Source of the DNA: AP-15 sp963814865
GTDB lineage: Bacteria; Pseudomonadota; Alphaproteobacteria; ATCC43930; CGMCC-115725
Assembly (NCBI GenBank): GCA_963814865.1
Contig: CAWFEN010000014.1
Coordinates: 1,426,001-1,490,000 of the forward strand
DNA length: 64,000 nucleotides
Direction of reading: 5' to 3'
Positions 19,267-27,899 of the stretch are shown here, in pieces (position 1 is the first letter of the stretch; the number at the start of each line of letters is the position of its first letter). The translations under genes were made by a program, and so were the position numbers. The notes beneath the pieces were generated by a model, which had not been told where the DNA came from, made no database searches, and saw nothing but the letters and a program-made list of their open reading frames with translations.

Positions 19267-20841
19267 CTAGGTCAGCAGCTTTTCGAGGCTGTCGAGCGTG
19301 TCGGCTTCGGCGAAGGGCTTGTCCCAGCGGATCCGGTGGATGCGCGGGAAGCGCATGGCCACGCCGGATTTGTGGCGGGTCGAGCGGTGCACGCTGTCGA
19401 AGGCGATTTCGAGCACGACGCCGGGGGTTACCTCGCGCACCGGCCCGTAGCGCTGCACGGTATTGTTGCGCACCCAGCGGTCGAGCCGCCGCAACTCCTC
19501 GTCGGTAAACCCCGAATAGGCCTTGCCGACCGGTACCAGCGCGCCGTCGCGCCAAGCGCCGAAAGTATAGTCGGAATAAAAGGACGAGCGCTTGCCGTGG
19601 CCGCGCTGGGCGTACATCAGGACCGTATCGAGGGTCAGCGCGCCGCGCTTCCATTTGAACCACGGGCCTTTCGGCCGGCCGGAGACATAGGGTGAGTCCG
19701 CGCGCTTCAGCATCAGCCCCTCGATGCCGCGCTCGCGGGCGCCGTCGCGCAATTCGCGTAATTCCTGCCAATTCGCGAAGGGCACCAGCGGCGACAGGTC
19801 GAGCGCCGGGCGCGGCGCCTTCGCATACCAGGTTTCGAGCCGGCGGCGGCGCTCGGCGAAGGGCAGCCCGCGCAGATCCTCCGGCCCGTCGCGCAGCATG
19901 TCGTAGAGCCGCACCGCCGCCGGATAGTCGCGCAGCAGCTTGGCGCTGGCGATCTTGCGGTTGAGCCGCTGCTGCAGATCGTTGAACGGGGCGACCTCGC
20001 CGTCGCGCATGACCAGGAGCTCGCCGTCGAGCGTCACCGCTTCCGGCATTGCCGCCAGAAGGTCGGGAAAGGCGGTGCCGATCTCGTCGCCGGAACGCGA
20101 ATAGAGCCGCTTTTCGCCGCTGCGGGCGACCAGCTGCACGCGAATCCCGTCCCATTTCCATTCGGCGACGTAATCGGCCGGATCGAGGCCGGAAAAATCG
20201 TCGTCTTCGAGCGGCTGCGCCAGCATCAGCGGGCAGAAATTCGGCAGGTCGCCGGTTTCTGGCAGCGGGCGGCGGCCCTCCAGCCAATCGAACAGCGGCT
20301 GATAGGGCGGCGTCAGCCCGTGCCAGGCTTCCTCGATCCGCTCGATCGCGACCCCGCCCCATTCCGCGAGCGCCGTCTTGGCGAGTCGCGCCGAAACGCC
20401 GATCCGCAGGCTGCCGGTAACGAGCTTCAGCAAGGCCCAGCGCCCGGTCGCGTCGAGCGCGTCGAGCCAGGGTGCCAGCAGGCCGGCAACCTCGGCGCGG
20501 CTCGCCCGGTGCAGGCTCTCGACGATTTCGCCGAGGCCCGGCACCGGCGCCGGCGCGGCTGCGACTGCGGGCTCGGGCCAGATCAGCGACACGGTCTCGG
20601 CGAGATCGCCGACGAAATCGAAGGACCAGTCGAGCAGTTCCGGATCGACCCGTTCGGCGGCGAGAGCGCGGATTTGGCTCGGCTTCGCCGCGGCGAAGGA
20701 CAGCTCGCCGGTCAGCGCCGCCAGGGCCCAGCCGCGTTCGGGATCGGGCCGGGTCGCGAAATATTCCTGCATCAGCCGTAATTTGCCGTTGCGCGACGGG
20801 GTCAGCAGCAGGCCGTCGAGGAGTGCCGCGAACCGGTTCAC
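19267..20841 (-). CDS. ATP-dependent DNA ligase (ligase-exonuclease pair)
   Basis: Seals nicks using ATP; thought to act in DNA repair beside the NAD-dependent LigA. The 524-residue protein has an N-terminal DNA-binding domain (1-200). The adenylation domain has motif I EWKWDGIRVQ (Lys about 229), LYSRSGDEI, TLDGELLV, GIEGLMLKR and WFKWKRG, followed by an OB domain. Its ATG overlaps the stop of the exonuclease gene by four bases, so the two are co-translated. The DEXH helicase and PdeM-type phosphoesterase that often follow in such clusters are absent. Confidence 0.92.
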   Translation of the reverse strand: MNRFAALLDGLLLTPSRNGKLRLMQEYFATRPDPERGWALAALTGELSFAAAKPSQIRALAAERVDPELLDWSFDFVGDLAETVSLIWPEPAVAAAPAPVPGLGEIVESLHRASRAEVAGLLAPWLDALDATGRWALLKLVTGSLRIGVSARLAKTALAEWGGVAIERIEEAWHGLTPPYQPLFDWLEGRRPLPETGDLPNFCPLMLAQPLEDDDFSGLDPADYVAEWKWDGIRVQLVARSGEKRLYSRSGDEIGTAFPDLLAAMPEAVTLDGELLVMRDGEVAPFNDLQQRLNRKIASAKLLRDYPAAVRLYDMLRDGPEDLRGLPFAERRRRLETWYAKAPRPALDLSPLVPFANWQELRELRDGARERGIEGLMLKRADSPYVSGRPKGPWFKWKRGALTLDTVLMYAQRGHGKRSSFYSDYTFGAWRDGALVPVGKAYSGFTDEELRRLDRWVRNNTVQRYGPVREVTPGVVLEIAFDSVHRSTRHKSGVAMRFPRIHRIRWDKPFAEADTLDSLEKLLT

Positions 20842-21857
20842 TCCTCCTCCTCGAAGCCGGTCAGCGCCAGCGCGCGGGCGCGGTAGCCCTGTTTCGCCGC
20901 GTAATGGACCAGCGCCTCTTCGCGCCCGTGGGTGACCCAGATTTCCTCGGCGGCGACGTCGTCGAGGGTCGCCGTCAGCTCATCCCAATCGGCGTGGTCG
21001 GAGATCACCAGCGGCAGCTCGACGCCGCTCGCCTTGGCGCGCTGCCGCACCCGCATCCAGCCCGAAGCCATGGCGACGAGCGGGTCGGGCAGGCGCCGCG
21101 ACCACGGATCGGCGGCGGCCCCGGGCGGCGCCAGCACGATGCGGCCCTTCAGCGCGTCGCGCGCCGCGCCGGTCGCCGGCAGCACCGGGCCGAGCGCCAC
21201 GCCGAGGCTTTCGTAGAGTTCGGTCAGGCCGATCAGCGCGCCGTGCAGATAGACCGGCTCGTCATAGCCGGCGCGCCGCAGCAGCGCCAGCACACGCTGG
21301 CATTTGCCCAGCGCATAGACCCCGACGAGATGGCAGCGCTCGGAAAACAGCGATACCGAATGCAACAGCCTGCCGATCTCGGCGCGGTCCGGCGGGTGGC
21401 GGAACACCGGCAGCCCGAAGGTCGCCTCGGTGATGAAGAGGTCGCAAGCGCAGGGCTCGAACGGCGCGCAGGTCGGGTCCGGCCGGCGCTTGTAGTCGCC
21501 CGACGCGACGACCCGGCTGCCGCGGTATTCGAGCACGATCTGCGCACTGCCGAGCACGTGGCCGGCCGGGATCAGACGGACCGACACGCCGCCGATGCCG
21601 ATCGTCTCGCCATAGTCGAGCGGCTGCAACGCGCCGCCGGCCGCCTCGCCATAGCGCGCCCGCATGATCGCGATCGTCCCCGCGGTCGCGAGCACGTTGC
21701 CATTGCCGGGCCGGGCGTGATCGCCATGCCCGTGGGTAATGACGGCGCGCGGCACCGGGTGCGCCGGATCGATGTGAAAGCCGCCGGGCTCGCAATAGAG
21801 CCCGGCCGGGGTCGTCCTGATCCAGGTTTCGGGCCGCGGCGCGGCGATCGGCATCAT
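20838..21857 (-). CDS. Ligase-associated DNA exonuclease (metallo-beta-lactamase/beta-CASP fold)
   Basis: Trims DNA ends for the partner ligase, as inferred for this paired family. The metal site reads VITHGHGDHARPGN (H42, H44, D46, H47), with LIPAGHVLGSAQIVLE near 110, VVASGDYKRRPDP near 130 and the beta-CASP ending LVISDHADWDEL near 280. The start is ATG 21857 (MMPIAAPRPETWIR); the frame upstream is proline/arginine-rich without family sequence. 339 residues, normal. Confidence 0.92.
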   Translation of the reverse strand: MMPIAAPRPETWIRTTPAGLYCEPGGFHIDPAHPVPRAVITHGHGDHARPGNGNVLATAGTIAIMRARYGEAAGGALQPLDYGETIGIGGVSVRLIPAGHVLGSAQIVLEYRGSRVVASGDYKRRPDPTCAPFEPCACDLFITEATFGLPVFRHPPDRAEIGRLLHSVSLFSERCHLVGVYALGKCQRVLALLRRAGYDEPVYLHGALIGLTELYESLGVALGPVLPATGAARDALKGRIVLAPPGAAADPWSRRLPDPLVAMASGWMRVRQRAKASGVELPLVISDHADWDELTATLDDVAAEEIWVTHGREEALVHYAAKQGYRARALALTGFEEEE

Positions 21858-21964
21858 GGCACCGGCGGTGCGGGTGGAAGGTGACCGCGATATGGGGTGC
21901 CGGCGCCGGGTCGATAAAGGCCGGCACCAGATCGCCGGGTGAGGGCCGCGTCGCGGCGGCGCGG

Positions 21965-22660
21965 TCAGATCAGCTGTTCGATCGCCGCGGCGTCGCGAAT
22001 CACGATCGAACCTTTGCCGAGCTCGATCAGGCCCGCCCGATGCCAGACCTGCAGCTGCTTGTTGACGCTCTCCCGCGAGCTGCCGACGATGTTGCCGATC
22101 TCCCGCTGGGAGAGGCGCACGCCGAGGGCCGGACCGTGCGCCGCCGAGCTGCCGGGGCGCTCGGCGAGCTGCAGCAGCACTTTGGCGATCCGCGCTTCGA
22201 GGTGCCGGAACAGCACATCCTCGACCTGCTCGCTGGTCCGCCGCAGCCGCTGGCACAGAATTTTGATCAGCATCAGGCAAATGTCGGCGTGGTTCTCCAG
22301 CACCGGCATGAAGTCGCGCCGGTTCAATAGCAAAAGCTCGCAGTCGGTCATGGCGATCGCATCCGCCGACCGCTCGGCGCCGTCCAGCAACGCGATCTCG
22401 CCGAAGATCTCGCCGGCGCTGATGATGTTCAGGACGATTTCCTTGCCGTCGGGAGAGACCGAGCTCATTTTGGCGGTTCCGCGCAGCACCGCCATCATGA
22501 TCTGTCCCGGCGAGCCCTTGGCGTAGATTTCGCTGCCGGCGGGATAGCGTTCCACCCGTGCATAAGTCAGCAGATGGTCGATCTCGTTCCTGCTCAATTT
22601 CCCGAGCAGGAAATGGCGCTCAAAGAACTGCCGCTTTTCCTCGTAGGTCGGGCCGCTCAT
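21965..22660 (-). CDS. CRP/FNR-family transcriptional regulator
   Basis: A 231-residue regulator with an N-terminal cyclic-nucleotide-type beta barrel (about 15-130; GEIFGEIALLDGAERSADAIA marks the cassette), a dimer helix, and a C-terminal winged helix. The recognition helix SRESVNKQLQVW keeps the Arg-Glu pair used by CRP to read TGTGA. The cassette resembles the cAMP-binding form but lacks an obvious Arg-Ser pair in standard spacing, so the ligand is uncertain. The FNR cysteine cluster is absent. Start ATG 22660 (MSGPTYEEKRQFF). A perfect CRP-type site lies 445 bases upstream, ahead of a possible small gene on the same strand. Confidence 0.9.
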   Translation of the reverse strand: MSGPTYEEKRQFFERHFLLGKLSRNEIDHLLTYARVERYPAGSEIYAKGSPGQIMMAVLRGTAKMSSVSPDGKEIVLNIISAGEIFGEIALLDGAERSADAIAMTDCELLLLNRRDFMPVLENHADICLMLIKILCQRLRRTSEQVEDVLFRHLEARIAKVLLQLAERPGSSAAHGPALGVRLSQREIGNIVGSSRESVNKQLQVWHRAGLIELGKGSIVIRDAAAIEQLI

Positions 22661-22767
22661 CACAGTCCCCCGGAAATGGCGGAGTTGCCGCGGCCGCGAG
22701 ATGCCTGCTCGTTGCTCGCGGAGCCGGGAGCGTCGCACGCACTCGGCCTTGGCGACTGTCGCGGCTG

Positions 22768-23036
22768 TCATGCGCGGCGCAGCAATCCGTCCGTGCGAAT
22801 GATAGACGTCCCTCTGTCCATCGTCTCGTTATATTTGACGGTCTCGTCCACTGGACGGCATTTGTCATCGCGGAGACGAGGCCGGTTGCCGGCAGCGACG
22901 GATGCGCTGCCGCGGTCCCGGTGTCCGGGCACGCCGGTTGCCAGGGCGGTCTCGCTTCGAGCTTGGCCAATTCGCACACCTGCCTCGCTTCCGCCTCTTC
23001 GGTCCAGCGAAGGAAGACCGGTTTCCGCGCGGCCAT
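22768..23036 (-). CDS. Possible small orphan gene between a CRP-type site and the regulator gene, probably frameshifted
   Basis: Not recognised. ATG 23036 has GGGAGG five bases upstream. The frame MAARKPVFLRWTEEAEARQ... shows coding-like third positions for about 55 codons. The bias then moves to a second frame that ends DETVKYNETMDRGTSIIR...RRA at 22768. One indel near 22870 would join them into a protein of about 90 residues. It sits 107 bases upstream of the CRP-family gene on the same strand and just downstream of a TGTGA-N6-TCACA site. The rest of 22661-23283 shows nothing else I can name. Confidence 0.3.
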
Positions 23037-23104
23037 GGCGGCCTCCCGAGATCATCAAACGGCTTCGTTAACGTTCGATTGTGATACCGGCTGCGGAATG
23101 GCGA

Positions 23105-23120
23105 TGTGAGCTGGTTCACA
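23105..23120. promoter_or_regulatory. CRP-type operator, perfect TGTGA-N6-TCACA
   Basis: Reads TGTGAGCTGGTTCACA. It lies 164 bases upstream of the amidase ATG on one side and 69 bases upstream of the small orphan ORF and then the CRP-family gene on the other. On the minus strand TATCAC (23086 to 23081) is a possible -10, with the site centre roughly 38-39 bases from the start point, so autoregulation is plausible. Confidence 0.5.
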
Positions 23121-23283
23121 AATCGACAAATTCTGTCGTCGGCGGATGCTGGAGGCGGTGGGCGGGCCAGTGAAACTTGTCGCCGTCGCCGGAATTTGGT
23201 TAGTTCAGGTGTGGCGTAAACGGTGGTCTGCCCGCTGGCCCGATATTCGCCGAGTAATTGGACTGGAGCGGAGGAAATCAGAC

Positions 23284-24717
23284 ATGGCCGGCGATCCCGA
23301 CATCGCCTATTTCTCCGCCACGGAGATGGTCGAGCTGTATCGGCAGCGCAGCCTGTCGCCGGTCGAAACGGCGATGAGGTTGCTGCGCCGCTTCGACGCG
23401 CTGCAGCCAAGGATCAACGCCTTCGCGATCGTCGATCGCGAGGGCGCGCTCGCCGCGGCGCGGGCGTCCGAGGAGCGCTGGCGGCACGGTGCGCCGGCGG
23501 GGCCGCTCGACGGCGTGCCGGTGACAATCAAGGATTTGATGCCGATGCGCGGCTTTCCGACTCTGCGCGGCTCGCTGCTCGTCGATCCGCATCAGGATTG
23601 GTCGGAAGACGCACCGGCGACGGCGCGGCTGCGCGAGGCCGGCGCGGTCATCCTCGGCAAGACGACGACTCCGGAATTCGGCTGGAAGGCGCTGGGCGAC
23701 AGCCCGCTGACCGGGATCACCCGCAACCCGTGGGATCTGTCGCGCACTTCCGGCGGCAGCAGCGCCGGTGCGGCGGCCGCTGCCGCCGCCGGCATCGGGG
23801 CGCTGCATCTCGGCAGCGACGGCGCGGGTTCGATCCGCACGCCCAGTGCCTTTTGCGGCATTTTCGGGCTGAAGCCGAGCTTTGGCCGGGTGCCGGCCTA
23901 CCCGCCCTCGCCGCTGGGGCTCTTGTCGCATGTCGGGCCGATGGCCCGGACCGTGGCCGATGCGGCGCTGCTGCTGAACGTGCTGTGCGGCGCCGATCAC
24001 CGCGATCCTTATGCGCTGCCGCGCGACGGCCGCGATTACCGCGACGGGCTCGAAGGCGGCGTCGGCGGCTGGCGCATCGCCTACAGCCCCGCCCTCGGCT
24101 ACGCGCGCGTCGATGGCGAGATCGCCGCCGCGGTCGCGCAGGCGGCGCAGCAATTCGAGGCGCTCGGCGCCGTGGTCGAGGAGGTCGACGCGATCTTTCC
24201 GTCGCCGCACGACGCCCTGCTGACCTTATGGGCGGCCGGTGTCGCGCGCGTCGTCGCTGCGTTTCCCGCCGAAAAGCGGACGCTCCTCGACCCCGGTCTC
24301 GCCGCATTGGCAAAAGAGGGCGAGCGGCTGAGCGCTGCGCAATACCTCGAAGCCGATGCTGTCCGGGTGACGCTCGGCCGGCAGATGGCGGTCTTTCACC
24401 AGACCTACGACCTGCTGCTGACGCCGACGATGCCGGTCCCGGCATTGCCGGCCGGCCAGGACCTCAACGATCCGGCGAACGAGCGCCACTGGATCGACTG
24501 GTCGCCATTCAGCTACCCGTTCAACATGACCCGCCAGCCGGCGGCGAGCATTCCCTGCGGCCTGACGCAAGCCGGACTGCCGATCGGATTGCAGCTGGTC
24601 GGGCCGCTTTACGCGGATGCGCGCGTGCTGCAGGCGGCGCGCGCCTTCGAGACGACGCAGCCCATGCGCCGCCCGCCGCTCGCCGGCGAGCCCGCCCCGG
24701 CGAGCAGCCCCCGATAG
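23284..24717 (+). CDS. Amidase-signature family hydrolase
   Basis: Hydrolyses a carboxamide with a Ser-cisSer-Lys triad. In the 477-residue protein, PVTIKDLM has the catalytic Lys (about K83), SRTSGGSSAGAAAAAAAG has the cis-Ser (about S159), and GSDGAGSIRTPSAFCG has the nucleophile (about S183). The segment after the nucleophile and the C-terminal ASIPCGLTQAGLPIGLQLVGP are standard. Start ATG 23284 follows GGAGGAAATCAGAC. The substrate is not predictable; no partner gene of the GatCAB type is present, so it is not the tRNA amidotransferase. Confidence 0.9.
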   Translation: MAGDPDIAYFSATEMVELYRQRSLSPVETAMRLLRRFDALQPRINAFAIVDREGALAAARASEERWRHGAPAGPLDGVPVTIKDLMPMRGFPTLRGSLLVDPHQDWSEDAPATARLREAGAVILGKTTTPEFGWKALGDSPLTGITRNPWDLSRTSGGSSAGAAAAAAAGIGALHLGSDGAGSIRTPSAFCGIFGLKPSFGRVPAYPPSPLGLLSHVGPMARTVADAALLLNVLCGADHRDPYALPRDGRDYRDGLEGGVGGWRIAYSPALGYARVDGEIAAAVAQAAQQFEALGAVVEEVDAIFPSPHDALLTLWAAGVARVVAAFPAEKRTLLDPGLAALAKEGERLSAAQYLEADAVRVTLGRQMAVFHQTYDLLLTPTMPVPALPAGQDLNDPANERHWIDWSPFSYPFNMTRQPAASIPCGLTQAGLPIGLQLVGPLYADARVLQAARAFETTQPMRRPPLAGEPAPASSPR

Positions 24718-24750
24718 CGGCGCCGGCGACGGATTAGGGCGGACCGCCGA

Positions 24751-25482
24751 TTATTTCAGATTGCGGTCCCACATCGCGAAGATCCTGCTCCAGGTCTCCT
24801 CGGCGGCGATCGTGTCGTAGACCGCGCGCTCGGGAAAGCAGAAGCCGTGATGGGTGCCGGGAAAGACCTTCAGCTCGTGCTTGACGTCGGCCTTATCGAG
24901 CGCCTTTTTGAGGTCGCCGGGGATGTGGGCGGGGACCGCCTGATCGGTCTCGGCAAAGGCGTAGTAGAGCTCGCCCTTGATCTTGTCGAGCAGCAGGTGC
25001 GGCGAATCCTCCTTGTCGGTGATGATGCCGACGCCGTAGAGCGAGGCCGCCGCCGCCATGCGGTGCGGGAAATGCGCCGAGACGGTGGTGATGTACTGGC
25101 CGCTCATGCAATGGCCGACGCAGCCGACCGGGCCGGGCCGAGCTTTGTCATTGGCGTCGAACCAGGCGAGCAATGCCGCGGTGTCGTCGATCACGCGGGC
25201 GTTGGTCAGATGGTTCATCGCCGCACGGATCACCGCCGACATGCCGTCATCGCGGTGCGGGATGTCGAAATGGCAGGTGCCGAGCCGGTAATACATGTCG
25301 GGCAGCAGGCAGAAATAGCCGTGCTTGGCGATCCGCCGCGCCATGTTGCGCAGCTCCTCGCGCATGCCCGGCGCATCCATGTAGAAGATGATGCCGGGAA
25401 ACTCGCCCGGCCCGTCGGGGCAGGCGGCAAAGGTCGGCATGTTGCCGTGCCTGGTGGTGACGACGACCTCTTCCTCGATCAT
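24751..25482 (-). CDS. Dienelactone hydrolase family protein
   Basis: A 243-residue alpha/beta hydrolase. The nucleophile elbow is GHCMSG with Cys (about C125), as in true dienelactone hydrolases. The Asp is in AETDQAVP (about 178) and the His in FPGTHHGFCFP (about 210). It may hydrolyse dienelactone or a related ester in aromatic degradation, but no such pathway genes flank it. Start ATG 25482, in front of which the minus strand reads AAAAGGGAAATCACC. Confidence 0.88.
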   Translation of the reverse strand: MIEEEVVVTTRHGNMPTFAACPDGPGEFPGIIFYMDAPGMREELRNMARRIAKHGYFCLLPDMYYRLGTCHFDIPHRDDGMSAVIRAAMNHLTNARVIDDTAALLAWFDANDKARPGPVGCVGHCMSGQYITTVSAHFPHRMAAAASLYGVGIITDKEDSPHLLLDKIKGELYYAFAETDQAVPAHIPGDLKKALDKADVKHELKVFPGTHHGFCFPERAVYDTIAAEETWSRIFAMWDRNLK

Positions 25483-25568
25483 GGTGATTTCCCTTTTGCG
25501 GCTGGGGTCAGCTGTCGCATCAAGCCTCGCGCGATCGCGGCCACTTGTCACCCCACTTTCGCGGCCCG

Positions 25569-25952
25569 CTACGGCTGGGGTCGGCCCCTCGCAGCCGCAT
25601 CGAGCTTCCTGTCCAAGGTCACCAATTCGGCGCCCAGCCTCATCGCCAGGCACAGATAGCTCGCATCATAGCTGGTGAGACCGAAGATCTCGGCGCTCAT
25701 CAGCATCTCGGTCTGGTCGATGTCCACGATTTCGATCGCCATGTCATCGTAGGCCGCAAATCCCGAAAGAAGGGCCTCGCGCTGTGACGGAGAGCGTCGC
25801 ATCTTCGTCAAACAGATATTGGCGATTTCAAAAAGCAAGATCCCCGTTGCAAACAAGCTGTTTCCTCGGAGTCGCGCGGCAATCTTGCCCGCCTCGGCTT
25901 CACCAAACAGCATCGCCGCGACAGCGGAAGCATCGACGACCTTAACGGCCAT
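25569..25952 (-). CDS. vapC: VapC toxin, PIN-domain ribonuclease
   Basis: Toxin of a type II toxin-antitoxin pair; PIN-domain RNases cut tRNA or rRNA and block translation. The 127 residues include VVDASAVAAMLF (first acidic residue, D7), LLFEIANICL (Glu about 42) and LTSYDASYLCLAMRLGAELVTLD (two Asp near 95 and 113), the usual four-acid metal site. It overlaps the antitoxin stop by 11 bases, antitoxin first. Confidence 0.92.
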   Translation of the reverse strand: MAVKVVDASAVAAMLFGEAEAGKIAARLRGNSLFATGILLFEIANICLTKMRRSPSQREALLSGFAAYDDMAIEIVDIDQTEMLMSAEIFGLTSYDASYLCLAMRLGAELVTLDRKLDAAARGRPQP

Positions 25953-26178
25953 CCCGGTCCGCCCGGACTATTTCTGCAGAGTCCGAGGGCGTGTTGAGGC
26001 CGAGGCGCTGTATTTTCTCCATCACCTCGTCAATGGTCAGCTTGCGACGGGGGCGGACCGCTTCCTCGACGATCGCCAGCAACTCGCCCTGCAAAGACCG
26101 GTGATGCTTGGCCGCGCGCTCCTTCAGCCGGGTGACGAGGTCGTCGGGGGCGTTCTTGATCGACAGATTGACGGGCAT
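25942..26178 (-). CDS. vapB: VapB-type antitoxin, ribbon-helix-helix (FitA-like)
   Basis: A 78-residue antitoxin. The N-terminal PVNLSIKNAPDDLVTRLKERAAKHHRSLQGELLAIVEEA is a FitA/Arc-type ribbon-helix-helix DNA-binding domain, and the C-terminal tail should wrap the toxin. The ATG at 26178 is preceded by GGAGGTG six bases upstream, and that ribosome site forms one arm of a palindrome, which is a likely autoregulatory operator. Confidence 0.9.
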   Translation of the reverse strand: MPVNLSIKNAPDDLVTRLKERAAKHHRSLQGELLAIVEEAVRPRRKLTIDEVMEKIQRLGLNTPSDSAEIVRADRDGR

Positions 26179-26184
26179 GCGATT

Positions 26185-26203
26185 CACCTCCAATTTGGAG
26201 GTG
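26185..26203 (-). promoter_or_regulatory. Palindromic operator/leader of vapBC
   Basis: Two perfect 9-base arms, CACCTCCAA and TTGGAGGTG, with a single base between. One arm on the message strand contains the vapB Shine-Dalgarno sequence. A TATAC-like -10 (26203-26208 region, minus strand) abuts it. The dyad suits a ribbon-helix-helix dimer and could also mask the ribosome site as RNA. Confidence 0.6.
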
Positions 26204-26231
26204 TATACTTGCAGCAGCGGCCGCACGCAAC

Positions 26232-27872
26232 TCACAGCCGGGCGGCGAGAGCGGTCGAGATGTCGGGCTCGGCCTTGAGCAGTTGCCGGGCGCGGGCGAT
26301 TGCGGCCGGGATCAGGGCGGCGCCGGCGGCGTGGGCGTCGAAAGCGGCGGCCAGCTCGGGATTCCGCGAGCGGTAGACGAGCTGGGCCGCCTCGGTTTCG
26401 TACATCCGCTGTTCTTCGCTGCCGGGCGGCCCCAATCCGAGAAGGAGCCGCAGGAACGGAAAGGATACATCGTCCGGCGGCGAGGGTTGGATCCGGTTCG
26501 CCTGAATGTCCTGCCGGATCGCCTCGGCGAGTGCCGGGTCGAGCATTTTCGGCACATCGAGAAGGCCATGGCCGAGATAGGCGGCACCGCCGTTTCCGGG
26601 CACGGCGCTGCGCAGCAACGCGGCATGGCACGCCTCGACCCGCTGCCAGCCGGCCGGGTAATTGCTGCCGTATAATTGGAGCCATAGCGCGCAGGCGGCG
26701 GCGATCTGCGGCGTCGTCGCCGAGGTGCCGGCGCCGTCCATGTCGAAGCCGCTGACGGTCTGCAGCTTCATCCAGGCGACGTTCGGGGTATAGGCGGCTA
26801 TCGCCTTTGCCATGACGCCGGCCGGTCCCCAATTCTCCTGCAATTCGCCGAACTTGCCGGTGATGTAGGGCGTCTTGTCATAGGTCGCGCCGAGTGCCGT
26901 GACGACGCGGTTGAACGCGCTCGGATAGACGACGAGATGCGTCGGCAGGTCGGCGAAATTGTCGCCCGAGGCCGCGACGGTGACGATGCCGGCGTCGTAG
27001 AGATGATTGGCCGCGTCGGCCCAGCTGGCGGCGGGCAGGCCGCCATGGCTGATCGTGACGACGTCGCATTTGCCGGCGGGAAGGCTGTTGGCCGGGTCGC
27101 CCGAGGGGCCGAGCGCGTAATCCATGCCCTGCGCCATCGCGCTCGAATAGAAATGGACGACCGACGGCCCGATCCGCACCGGCACCACTTCGGCGTCCGG
27201 CGCGCCGCCGAAATCGCCGGCGAATTGCTTTCCCTGATAGATCAGATCGAGCGCGTTGCCGGCCAGAATCGCCAAGGTTGCAGTGCCGTGGCCGGGGTTG
27301 CGCAACAGGCCGGTGGTGCCGGGGTCGGTTGTGTTGTGGTTGTTCTCATAGAAATTATAGCCGAGATCACGGCGGATATGGCGCGGCGTCGAGACGTGCG
27401 GCGGCCAATAGCCGGTATCGAGATGGGCGATGCGGACGCCGGTGCCGGTCGCCGTGCCCCGCACCTGCGCGAACCCGGTAAAGCCGTCCAGGAGGTGCCA
27501 GCCGGGGCTCACCAGGGTCGCGGGCGGCCAGTCCGGGTCCAGCCCGGCCGGCGCCGGCGCCGCCGTTTCCGCCGGTCCCGAGCCGCTCTCGTGCAGCAGG
27601 TCGGGCTCGACATAGATCGAATATTGGGCGTTGGCGGCAACGCGGTGCGCCTCGTCCCAGGGATGGGCGTCGCCGCCGGCACTCGGCCTGGCGACCAGCC
27701 AGTGATCCATCGGCGCCGCCGCCGAAAACCGCGGCGAGGCGTGAAAGCCTCTGAACAACGGCTCCAGCGGCAGATAGCCCGGCAATGCCAGAGGCTGCGC
27801 CCCGACAAACAACGCGGTGAACGGCCGCTGGCGGACCCTGACCAGCAGATTGCCGCTGTATTGGATCGTCAC
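26232..27872 (-). CDS. S8 (subtilisin-like) serine peptidase without signal peptide
   Basis: A 546-residue subtilase. The triad is intact: RIAHLDTGY (D152), NPGHGTATLAILAG (H195) and GAGTSATTPQIAAA (S384), with the oxyanion Asn probably in VAASGDNF (about 305). The first 140 residues are an unassigned domain rather than a signal peptide or a recognisable I9 propeptide. The last 110 residues are helical and unassigned. Location is therefore probably cytoplasmic or by an unusual route. It ends 53 bases before the vapBC promoter on the same strand. Confidence 0.87.
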   Translation of the reverse strand: MTIQYSGNLLVRVRQRPFTALFVGAQPLALPGYLPLEPLFRGFHASPRFSAAAPMDHWLVARPSAGGDAHPWDEAHRVAANAQYSIYVEPDLLHESGSGPAETAAPAPAGLDPDWPPATLVSPGWHLLDGFTGFAQVRGTATGTGVRIAHLDTGYWPPHVSTPRHIRRDLGYNFYENNHNTTDPGTTGLLRNPGHGTATLAILAGNALDLIYQGKQFAGDFGGAPDAEVVPVRIGPSVVHFYSSAMAQGMDYALGPSGDPANSLPAGKCDVVTISHGGLPAASWADAANHLYDAGIVTVAASGDNFADLPTHLVVYPSAFNRVVTALGATYDKTPYITGKFGELQENWGPAGVMAKAIAAYTPNVAWMKLQTVSGFDMDGAGTSATTPQIAAACALWLQLYGSNYPAGWQRVEACHAALLRSAVPGNGGAAYLGHGLLDVPKMLDPALAEAIRQDIQANRIQPSPPDDVSFPFLRLLLGLGPPGSEEQRMYETEAAQLVYRSRNPELAAAFDAHAAGAALIPAAIARARQLLKAEPDISTALAARL

Positions 27873-27899
27873 GCCCCCTCCCCCGATCGCCGCCGGGCG

